Positions 26,004 through 34,205 of a stretch of DNA of 36,404 nt are shown one piece after another. This DNA is from Bacteroidota bacterium (GTDB lineage: Bacteria; Bacteroidota; Ignavibacteria; Kapaibacteriales; UBA2268), in assembly GCA_022707965.1 (NCBI GenBank), contig JAKIZO010000001.1:65888-102291 (forward strand), given 5' to 3'. The notes below the pieces were generated by a model. The model worked only from the letters and a program-made list of their open reading frames with translations, did not search any database and was not told the origin of the DNA. Positions within the stretch are counted from its first letter, which is position 1, and the number at the start of each line of letters is the position of its first letter. The translations under genes were made by a program, and so were the position numbers.

Positions 26004-26007
26004 GAGG
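26002..26007 (+). promoter_or_regulatory. AGGAGG ribosome binding site overlapping the OmpA stop
   Basis: A full AGGAGG lies 5 bases before the ATG at 26013 and overlaps the TAG stop of the preceding gene. This suggests coupled, efficient translation of the lipoprotein. Confidence 0.75.
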
Positions 26008-26012
26008 AAAAA

Positions 26013-26648
26013 ATGAAAAAGTTAGCAATAATAATTGGATTATTAATGTTGGGCGGCTGCTACCAAAATACCGTGGATAGTTTCAGTACGTTTAATTTTC
26101 AGATGATTGTAAAAATCAATACGACTTATTTAGATAGAGCGGTACCAGACCAGTCGCTTGATTTTTCAAATTTGAATAAATATGAAGAATATCATAAGAA
26201 TAAGGATAGAATAAAGAAATCGCAATTGCTTCAGTTTAATTATTGGATTGATTCGCTTGTGCTGGATAATAATCAACCTTACGACCCGAACAAAGATTTG
26301 CTTCAATTAGATTACATTATCTACACGCTTGTTTTTGCTCGCCCTATTGCGGGAAATGAAAATTCAGAAAATCCGGCAGATTTTGAGCCTGACCCAACAA
26401 TTCCTGAATATGAACTTGGAAGGTTTACTAACGTAAATATTCGGGATTATTACAGGAAGGCACACAATATTAAAGAAATTCCTAAAGAAATTTCGGACCA
26501 AATATCTGAACATATTCTCAGAACACCGTATTTTTACATAAAAACAACTTATGGGAATGTTGCAGGTTCGCTGGATAAGTATCGTTTCCCGCTGATAAAA
26601 GCAAACTTCGATTTAAATATTCGCTTTACAGTAGATTTAAAAGAATAG
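26013..26648 (+). CDS. Hypothetical lipoprotein partner of the double-OmpA protein
   Basis: The protein has 211 residues. The leader MKKLAIIIGLLMLGGC has a textbook lipobox (LGGC), so it is lipid-anchored at C16. I do not recognise the mature part. It is polar and rich in Tyr, Asp and Lys (YEEYHKNKDRIKK, DPNKDLLQLDYIIYTLVF, YFYIKTTYGNVAG) and may fold as a beta-sandwich. It starts 9 bases after the OmpA-domain gene with overlapping RBS and stop, so the two are very likely an operon and may work in one envelope complex. Its last 12 bases overlap the 3' end of the convergent PHP gene. Function unknown. Confidence 0.78.
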   Translation: MKKLAIIIGLLMLGGCYQNTVDSFSTFNFQMIVKINTTYLDRAVPDQSLDFSNLNKYEEYHKNKDRIKKSQLLQFNYWIDSLVLDNNQPYDPNKDLLQLDYIIYTLVFARPIAGNENSENPADFEPDPTIPEYELGRFTNVNIRDYYRKAHNIKEIPKEISDQISEHILRTPYFYIKTTYGNVAGSLDKYRFPLIKANFDLNIRFTVDLKE

Positions 26649-27488
26649 GAATTTACGGCGTTTTCTTGATTTGGTGATTTCTAAAATTTTATAGAAAACA
26701 TCGGCAGAGACAACCTCATTACCAAAATTCAGTTCGTCAGTCGGGCGGTTGCCGTGAAAATCGGAGCCGCCTGTTTGCAAAATGTTGTATTTGCGGGCAA
26801 TTGCTCTGTATTTGTTCCGTTGAGTAATATTGTGCATAGGGTGAACAACTTCAATTCCATCGAGCCCAGCTTTAATAAAATTATGCAAAGTATCTTCATC
26901 AACAAAGTTTGCGGGATGAGCAAGCACGGCAAGCCCACCTGCCGCCTGAATTAGTTTAATTGCTTCGGCAACAGGGAAATGAATTTTCGGTTCGTAAGCC
27001 GGGGCATCGTCGCCAATGAATTTGCTGAATGCTTCGTAATAGTTTTCGGCATAGCCAGCGGTAGTAATCGCTTTTGCGATGTGCGGGCGAGCAATTGGAG
27101 CATTGCCGGCAATTTCAAGAATGTCGTCAAAATTTATATTGATACCAAGCCCGAGTAATTTATTGTGCATATTTTTGGCACGCTTAATTCTAATGTCCCT
27201 GAATTTGCTAATATGCCTGGATAGTTCCTTGTTTTCAATATCGAAGTTGTATCCAAGCAGATGATATTCGAGTTGATTTTCGGAGCAGCTCAGTTCAATT
27301 CCAGGGATAATTTCGATTTGTTTGGTATGTTCGCTTTGGAGTGCAATTTTGTAACCGTCTATATTATCGTGGTCTGTGATGCTAATATGAGTGATATTAT
27401 GCTCAATTGCTTTCGCAAGCAATTCGTCAGGGGTTAAAATTCCATCAGAGCAATTTGTATGTGTGTGTAAATCAGCAATTTTGTTCAT
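26637..27488 (-). CDS. PHP-domain phosphoesterase (RNase AM/nucleoside 3',5'-bisphosphate phosphatase type)
   Basis: The protein has 283 residues from the ATG complementary to 27486-27488, giving MNKIADLHTHTNCSDG as the PHP opening motif; an upstream Met at 27506 adds six non-family residues. The four PHP motifs are visible: DLHTHTNCSDG (H8, H10), ISITDHDNIDG, IPGIELSC with a C-terminal-ward HPAN, and TGGSDFHG. These bind two or three metal ions. The length and insert between motifs match the YciV/RNase AM group, which hydrolyses 3',5'-nucleoside bisphosphates or trims short RNA 5' ends. A polymerase-linked PHP domain is excluded by size. It is cytoplasmic (no signal peptide), monocistronic as far as seen, and convergent with the lipoprotein gene. 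Confidence 0.88.
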   Translation of the reverse strand: MNKIADLHTHTNCSDGILTPDELLAKAIEHNITHISITDHDNIDGYKIALQSEHTKQIEIIPGIELSCSENQLEYHLLGYNFDIENKELSRHISKFRDIRIKRAKNMHNKLLGLGININFDDILEIAGNAPIARPHIAKAITTAGYAENYYEAFSKFIGDDAPAYEPKIHFPVAEAIKLIQAAGGLAVLAHPANFVDEDTLHNFIKAGLDGIEVVHPMHNITQRNKYRAIARKYNILQTGGSDFHGNRPTDELNFGNEVVSADVFYKILEITKSRKRRKFLFF

Positions 27489-27718
27489 TATCAATACAAG
27501 TTTCAAATAAAAATATAGAGACGATTAACAGGCAATAAAGTTTTTTCTAAAAAAAATGATTTTTTATTATTTTTATCTTTTATAATTCAATTTTTTTTTT
27601 AAATTGTTATGAACAAAGAATAAATTATATGTGAAAAATCAAATTTGTAATAATTATTACTACAAAAGTAGAACGATTTTTTTAAAATAAAGTTGTTTAT
27701 TAAAGGAGTTGAACTCTA
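27489..27718. other. AT-rich intergenic region before the membrane protein
   Basis: This 230-base region contains many A and T runs, including a ten-T run just before 27600. I see no gene. It should hold promoters for the divergent PHP and membrane-protein genes. AAAGGAG at 27702-27708 is a strong ribosome binding site for the gene at 27719. Confidence 0.5.
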
Positions 27719-29059
27719 ATGTCAAAAGCACAATTTTCAACAAAAGCCAAGAAGTACAAAATTGGGATGCCACATATTGTAGTATGGGGCGCAATGGTAG
27801 TTGCTTTTTTCTTGCTATTCCAATTTAAATTAATTCCTGTTGGCATTTCTCAATTCGTTGTGAAACTGTTCGAGCCGAGTGGCGACCAACGTGAAAAAAT
27901 TGGTTTCGTTAAATTCGAGGGATTAGTATGGGCTTCGACCTCGCTCGATAACGAAGCTAAATTGCAAGGCAAGCAAGTAGAAATTTCCCGCGAACTAATT
28001 AACAGAGAATACATATTTGACTTCACTTTTAAAGCAAGAACAGAGAAAGAGCACGGATATGTAAAAAGCTCCACTGAATTCTATGCAAAGTCCCCATTAC
28101 TTGGAGAAAACGCAATTATCCTGGAACCGTGGGTTGCATTCTGGTTCTTGTCTTTGATATTCTCGCTTGTGTTGGCATCGTGGATATCGATGTTTATGCC
28201 ATCAAGCATAGGGCTTATGGCAGTGCTCTTCGATAGACAAATTGATGCAACAAAAGTTAAATTGCGTTTGCAAACAGGTTTCAGCGACGACATTATTGAG
28301 CTGCTTATTATGCCTGACGATAAATTAAGAGAAAAAGAATTGAATGAGGTTCGTGGAGCTTTTAGAACTATCTGGGAAAGAACAGTAACCGACGAAGGTT
28401 CATCACCATATCAAAGCACACGTTTTGAAGATGTATTCGACGAAGACACCGATATAGTGTTCTTCCGCAATGAAGCAATCTACACACGCATAAAGGAATA
28501 CTTCTCGGATTTCGTATTGAAAGAAATCATCGACACAAAGAACGGTTTGATTTGGAGAAGAAATCGCTCTCATTTCTTGCACGGCTTGCGTTTATATATG
28601 TCGCACCACTTTACAGAAAAATATGCAAACTTCGTTACGGGTCTTGCTTATGGTGGTGCTGCATTGCTTATCGTAGCAGTTGGTATTCGTGGTTTGAAGT
28701 TTATCCCCGCATCACGTCCGTCAATCATTTTGTTGGCAATTATTCTTGAATTCACAATGCTTTCGTTGCTGGCGTTCACTCTTATATACACAGAAGAAGA
28801 AGAACGTATGGACAAGATGCTCAAGAAGATGGAAGACGCAAACCGCAGCCAGCTGGAAGCTTTGCGTAGCCAGCAAGCCGATATTCACCAGCTTACAAAC
28901 GCTTTGGTTGGTCAGACTTCTGAAATTATTCGCAACCGTGTAGAAAAATCAATTCAAGAATTTGTTACAAGCGGCGACCATATTCAAAAAATGATTGCTG
29001 AACAAATTGCTCGCAATATTCTCATCGGATTGCGTGAAAACGAACCAAACAAGAAATAG
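27719..29059 (+). CDS. Unrecognised membrane protein with four TM helices and C-terminal coiled coil
   Basis: The protein has 446 residues and I recognise no family. Likely transmembrane segments are at 18-36, 138-159, 306-324 and 335-357. Between the first two is a soluble domain of about 90 residues, possibly outside the membrane (VKFEGLVWASTSLD, YIFDFTFKARTEKEHGY). Between the second and third is a mainly acidic helical domain (about 165-300). The C-terminus (359-415) is heptad-like and charged (EEEERMDKMLKKMEDAN, RSQLEALRSQQADIHQL), likely a coiled coil. A strong Shine-Dalgarno and frequent GGT and CGT codons suggest high expression. It stands alone, with its own terminator at 29085. It could be a scaffold or mechanosensing protein, but nothing in the sequence decides this. 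Confidence 0.75.
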   Translation: MSKAQFSTKAKKYKIGMPHIVVWGAMVVAFFLLFQFKLIPVGISQFVVKLFEPSGDQREKIGFVKFEGLVWASTSLDNEAKLQGKQVEISRELINREYIFDFTFKARTEKEHGYVKSSTEFYAKSPLLGENAIILEPWVAFWFLSLIFSLVLASWISMFMPSSIGLMAVLFDRQIDATKVKLRLQTGFSDDIIELLIMPDDKLREKELNEVRGAFRTIWERTVTDEGSSPYQSTRFEDVFDEDTDIVFFRNEAIYTRIKEYFSDFVLKEIIDTKNGLIWRRNRSHFLHGLRLYMSHHFTEKYANFVTGLAYGGAALLIVAVGIRGLKFIPASRPSIILLAIILEFTMLSLLAFTLIYTEEEERMDKMLKKMEDANRSQLEALRSQQADIHQLTNALVGQTSEIIRNRVEKSIQEFVTSGDHIQKMIAEQIARNILIGLRENEPNKK

Positions 29060-29084
29060 TGTTTTAAATAGACTTTTCGAAGTG

Positions 29085-29116
29085 AGGCTGTCCCGAAAAA
29101 GGACAGCCTTTTTATT
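29085..29116 (+). terminator. Intrinsic terminator of the membrane-protein gene
   Basis: AGGCTGTCC (29085-29093) pairs with GGACAGCCT (29101-29109) across a CGAAAAA loop and is followed by TTTTATTTT. This is a classic rho-independent terminator 25 bases after the stop. Confidence 0.9.
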
Positions 29117-29119
29117 TTG

Positions 29120-29631
29120 ATAAACTGGGCTGTCTCACAATTCAATGTTAATAAATTTAGCAAGGTTCGGAAAGATTACGAAAATTTTTCCAAGCAAATC
29201 GCCGCAAAAATATTGGAAAGTAGCACATAAATTTTTGTCTGTGAATACTTATGGCGTAAAATAGACATTATTGTAAAAACAGGTTGTCTGAAAATTATAG
29301 ACAATAACCTTCCGAAGGTTTGAAACCTTCGGAAGGTTTCCAATAATGGACGTAAAGATTTAAGTTAATTAACATCATATCGCCCTCTAAAGATGGTATA
29401 AAAATGACTATTGAGATATTCTCTGCAAAAAACAGCAATTTTTTTAACAATTTTTCTCTTTTAGAAAATTCTTCGTTTGTTTGCGATATTCGACAAATCA
29501 ATAATAAATATCTAATATGCTATATTCACAAACATAAATTCAGTTTATTATATTTAATTTTTTTTGTATATTTTGTAATCTATTGGCTTTCAAATATTAA
29601 TTAATTTTAATTGATTTAATTGGTTCTTCCT
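29120..29631. repeat. Gene-free stretch with an inverted, degraded composite repeat (29220-29338)
   Basis: No convincing gene lies here; a 66-codon frame at 29404-29604 is low-complexity and has no RBS. The stretch holds a copy of the composite repeat on the opposite strand: GTAGCACATAAATTTTTG-like sequence at 29220-29245 matches the reverse complement of the CACAGACAGGAATGTCTGTG module with the central bases eroded. About 60 divergent bases follow, then a perfect 15-bp hairpin AACCTTCCGAAGGTT/AACCTTCGGAAGGTT with a TGA loop at 29306-29338. The rest is AT-rich and should carry the promoter of the kinase operon. Confidence 0.7.
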
Positions 29632-32600
29632 ATGGATAAGCAAGTAGAAATGTCGAAAATCCGCCAAAAAGCAGAAAAATTATTAAGCAAAAGCGGTCCC
29701 ATTCTTGACGAGAAGGAATTGCAAAGCATAAAAGATGCATTCTACGAGATTCAAGTTTATCAATATGAACTTGAATTGCAAAATCAGGAACTTATTCGAA
29801 CTCGTGCTGAACTTGAAGTATTAATTGATAAATACAGCAGGCTATACAACAATTCGCCAACAGGTTACTTTACTTTAAATAGCGATGGATTTATCCTTGA
29901 AGCAAACAATCCCGCAATTAAATTGCTTAATGAAAATAAAATTACAATTGCTTACAAACCTTTTACTAAATATGTCGAAAGAGATTATTTAGAAGTTTTC
30001 GAGAAGCACCTTGAAAAACTCACCGAAGATGTTACAAAAGATAGTTGCGAGCTTCTGCTTGTTCGCCTAAATGGGGAAACATTTTTCGGTCGGCTCGAAA
30101 GCATATCATTTAGAAATCCCGTCAATAATTCAATTCAAATACACACGAATTTGATTGACATAACTCGTGAAAAGCATATTCAACAAGAACTAATAAAGAG
30201 TAAAGAATTTTTGCAGATGATAATTGATGCTATTCCCGACCCACTATTCGTTAAAAACAGTAAATCAGAATATATACTATTGAACAAAGCACTTACAAAA
30301 TTTATCGGCAAGGAATACGACGAAATCATTGGAAAAACTGATACAGATATATTTCCAAAGGACCTTGCTGAAGACTATCTACTATCGGATAAAGTCGTTT
30401 TAGATAAGAATTCTGAATATATTTACGAAACGGGGTTTGTTGATGAAGCAGGCAACCACCACGTATTGTATGTAAAGAAAGCTTCGTTTGACGCAAACGA
30501 TGGGAATTATGTTGTTGGAATTGTCCGAGATATTACTGAACTAAAAAAGATGCAGGAAGCAATTGCTTCCCATCGTGATCAGCTTTCGAAAGAAGTTGAG
30601 CAAGCGACAAAAAACTTACTTCAAATAAACAAAGAGCTGGAAGATGAAATAGAAGAAAGAAAAATGATAGAAGCAAATCTGGATAAAGAACGATTACTTT
30701 TGAATTCTTTAATAGATGCTATTCCTGACTTGATTTTCATAAAAGATTATGAATACCGTTATACAATGGTTAATAAAGCGTTTGAGAAATTTACAAATCT
30801 CGACAGGGATCACATTTTAAGCAAAACAGATGCAGAATTGTTCGACGAACACACGGCAAACGGACTTTTCGATAAAGATAAATTCGTAATTCAGTCGAAC
30901 CAGCCTGCACGATATGAATATTGGTTTAATAAAACAAACGGCGAACAACTAATTTATGATATTTACAAGATACCGTTTATAGATAAGAACGCCAACATAT
31001 TAGGTCTTGTTGGCATTATGCGTGATATTACGCAGGCAAAACAGATACAGCTGGAAACCGAGAAAGAAGATAGAATTTTCAAAGCGATTGCCGAAATTTC
31101 CACAGCTTTGCTCGAAAACTACTCATTCAGGAATATTTTACAGCAAATTGTCGTTACACTTGGCGAAGTTGTAGAAGTAGATAGAGCCTATATCTATGAA
31201 AAATATTATCAAGCTGAAACAAATCGGGAACTTTTCCGACTAACATATGAATATTATGGAAAGGGTCTTCAATCGCAGATGCATTTGGGTGAGTTGCAAG
31301 CATTATCTATCGAAGAGACAATTCCTTCTATTGTTAAGCCGCTTTGCCTTAAACAGCCGATTAACGTAATTGTTTCCAAATTGCCCGGAAATGAAAAAAA
31401 TATGCTAATCGAACACGAAGTTAAATCATTTTTAATTATTCCAATAGTCGTAAAGGAAAAGCTCTGGGGGTTTATTGGGTTCGACAGCGTTAAGTACGAG
31501 CGTGATTGGACGGTGAAAGAAATATCAATTTTATCCATAGCGGCAAATGCAATAGGTTCGGCAATAGAGCGAGAGGAAGATATAGAATTAATTCGCCAGA
31601 CAAGCGAAGCAGCAGTTGCCGCAAACAAAGCGAAAAGTGAGTTTTTAGCTAATATGAGCCACGAAATTCGCACTCCAATGAATGCTATTCTTGGTTTCTC
31701 TGAATTGTTGAAAGAAGAACTTGGCGACAATCCTAAATATTCAGACTTTATTACAGGCATTACAAACAGCGGAAAAAATCTTCTTGAACTGATTAATGAT
31801 ATATTAGACCTCTCAAAAATCGAAGCCGGGAAGATGGAAATCAAATACGAAGCAGTTAATTTACGAGATATTATTGATGAAATTCGAGATATTTTCTCAA
31901 TCAAAACAACCGAAAAGGGCTTGGCTTTCGATATTATCTACGACGAAAAGTTGCCAAAATCTTTGATATTAGACGCTACACGAGTTCGCCAGATATTATT
32001 CAACCTTGTTGGGAATGCTGTAAAATTCACTGATAAAGGACAAATTCGTGTTGTAGTCGCTTCCAAAGACCCCGACAAAGAAGGAAGCAAAATTGATATT
32101 ATTCTTAAAGTGCAGGATACAGGAATTGGGATTGAAAAATCTCAGCAGGAGATAATTTTCGAAGCATTCCAGCAGAAGGAAGGTCAAAGCACTCGCAAAT
32201 ACGGTGGAACAGGGCTGGGACTGTCGATTACCAAACGGCTAACAGAAATGATGGGCGGAAAAATATTTCTTGATAGCACACCTGGAATTGGTTCGACCTT
32301 TACTGTTGAACTCTATGGCGTGCGTATTGCCGCGGGAATGAACACGAGAAGAGAAAGCAAAATTGTTCAGAGCGTTAAATATAATTTCGAAGGTGGCAAA
32401 ATTCTATTGGTTGAAGATGTGGACACAAACCGTCAGGTGATTGAATACTACTTGAAGCCATATAATTTCAAGATTGTTGAAGCAACAAACGGACAAGAGG
32501 CAATTGAAATCTTGGAGAAATTCTCACCAGACATAATTTTTATGGATTTGCATATGCCAATAATGGATGGCTATACTGCAAGAAAAATTATCAAAAGCAA

Positions 32601-33075
32601 TCCCGCAACAAGTCATATTCCTATTATTGCACTAACGGCATCTGCCATTAAAGAAGAAGTTGATGAAATTTTAGAGATGTTCGATGGATATTTACGCAAG
32701 CCAGTTACAAAACAGCAATTGCTGAATGAGTTAGCAAGATTTTTGAGGCATACCGAAGAAGAAAAACCGAAAAGCAGTGAAAATATTGTTACTTACCAAT
32801 CGATGGACGATATTATCAACGAAATTACCGATGAAATGATACAGGATTTCACCGAGAATATTCTACCAGAATTTCAAATTGTAAAAAAATCTTTATATAT
32901 TAGTAAAATTAAAAGTTTTGCTGAAAAATTATTGGACTTCGGGAAAAAACATAATTATCCGAAAGCAGTGGAATTCGCAAATGAATTGATAAAGCAGGCA
33001 AATGCATTCAAAATTGATAGAATTATTCAAATTTTCAACGACTTTAATGTTCTAATCAATAATTTAAAAAAGCAA
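29632..33075 (+). CDS. Hybrid sensor histidine kinase (PAS x3, GAF, HisKA, HATPase, REC)
   Basis: The protein has 1148 residues from the ATG at 29632; the TTG at 29620 is less likely. An N-terminal helix (YQYELELQNQELIRTRAELE) precedes PAS domains at about 64-180, 190-306 and 353-471, the latter two ending in VGI(V/M)RDIT. A GAF domain lies at about 482-649. The kinase core follows: HisKA with FLANMSHEIRTPMNAILG (phospho-His H677), HATPase with LVGNAVKFT, DTGIGI and GTGLGLSI (about 782-898), then a receiver domain with phospho-Asp D972 (IIFMDLHMP; about 922-1038). The final 110 residues are helical and lack an Hpt His. It has no membrane segment, so it should sense a cytoplasmic cue such as redox state or a ligand. 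The next kinase starts 4 bases after its stop codon. Confidence 0.93.
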
Positions 33076-33082
33076 TAGAGCA

Positions 33083-34204
33083 ATGAACGGAGATACAACA
33101 AAAGGTTCGGTGCTAATTGTTGATGATATACCCGAAAACTTGCAGGTGCTTGGAAACGTATTGCTACAAAAAGGATTGGACGTCGGATTTGCAACAAACG
33201 GCGAGGAAGCACTGGAGGCAGTTAAATACAACAAGCCAGACTTGATTTTGCTTGATATTATGATGCCGGGAATGAGTGGAATTACAGTATGCCAGAAATT
33301 GAAATCAAATCCAGAAACTCAGGATATACCTGTAATTTTTCTTACAGCAAAAACCCAACCCGAGGACATAATCAAAGGTTTCGAGGTTGGTGCAGTCGAT
33401 TACGTTACCAAACCATTTAATTCAGGCGAATTGCTTGCTCGGGTGATGACGCAACTTGAATTGAAGAAATCGCGAGATTTAATCGCAAAACAGAACGAAG
33501 AACTTATGGAGCTCAACGCAACCAAAGACAAGTTCTTCTCGATTATTGCTCACGACCTTCGAGGACCATTTAGCGGCTTGCTTGGGCTGACTGATTTGCT
33601 CTCGCAGGAGGGTGATACTATGTCTTCGCAGGAGGTAATCGACCTGATAAAAAAAATGCACCAAACACTGAAAAATCAATATAATTTGCTTGAAAACCTT
33701 CTGCAATGGGCAAGCATACAAACTCAAAGGCTACGCCCTCAGCCAATTAAGGTAAATTTACTGAGAACAGCAAAGGATATAATTTCACTTCTTCAAGCAA
33801 ATGCTGAAAAAAAAGATATCGTAATAATTAACGACATTTTGCCAGAACATTTTGTATTTGTTGATAAGCAAATGATAACATCAGTAATACACAATTTGCT
33901 GACAAATGCAATCAAGTTTACATTCGAAGGTGGGAAAATCACACTAAAATCTGAATATTCAGACAACGGAATATTGCTCAAAGTAATCGATACAGGAGTT
34001 GGAATTTCGGACGAAGTGAAAGCAAAACTGTTCAAAATCGATAAGCATCATTCGAGTTTGGGAACAAAAAATGAAAAGGGTTCGGGGCTGGGCTTAATTT
34101 TATGCAAAGAGATGGTCGAGAAAAATGGCGGCAAAATCTGGGCTGAAAGGAACACAGATGCAAATGGAACAACGTTTTTCGTCCTATTGCCGGAAGCAAA
34201 TTAG
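33083..34204 (+). CDS. Response regulator-histidine kinase fusion (REC, HisKA, HATPase)
   Basis: The protein has 373 residues. The receiver domain at 8-125 has VLIVDDIPENL, the phospho-Asp D58 (LILLDIMMPG), LTAK and DYVTKPF. A short coiled linker (about 126-148) joins it to HisKA with FFSIIAHDLRGPFSGLLG (phospho-His H157), and to HATPase with LLTNAIKFT, DTGVGIS and GSGLGLILCKEMVEKNGG. This REC-kinase order, without a DNA-binding domain, is common in Bacteroidota/Chlorobi phosphorelays, where the receiver of one kinase controls the next. Its position directly after the hybrid kinase makes a relay between the two likely. No partner regulator is in view. It ends one base before the start of the Omp85 gene. 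Confidence 0.93.
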   Translation: MNGDTTKGSVLIVDDIPENLQVLGNVLLQKGLDVGFATNGEEALEAVKYNKPDLILLDIMMPGMSGITVCQKLKSNPETQDIPVIFLTAKTQPEDIIKGFEVGAVDYVTKPFNSGELLARVMTQLELKKSRDLIAKQNEELMELNATKDKFFSIIAHDLRGPFSGLLGLTDLLSQEGDTMSSQEVIDLIKKMHQTLKNQYNLLENLLQWASIQTQRLRPQPIKVNLLRTAKDIISLLQANAEKKDIVIINDILPEHFVFVDKQMITSVIHNLLTNAIKFTFEGGKITLKSEYSDNGILLKVIDTGVGISDEVKAKLFKIDKHHSSLGTKNEKGSGLGLILCKEMVEKNGGKIWAERNTDANGTTFFVLLPEAN

Positions 34205-34205
34205 T

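Noticed and set aside
29404..29604. 66-codon plus-strand frame with a hydrophobic end
   Set aside because: Low-complexity AT-rich sequence, no RBS, and a similar-sized frame on the opposite strand. It looks like chance.
31269..31904. 211-codon minus-strand frame inside the hybrid kinase
   Set aside because: Antisense shadow of the GAF/HisKA coding region; the plus-strand domains are unambiguous.
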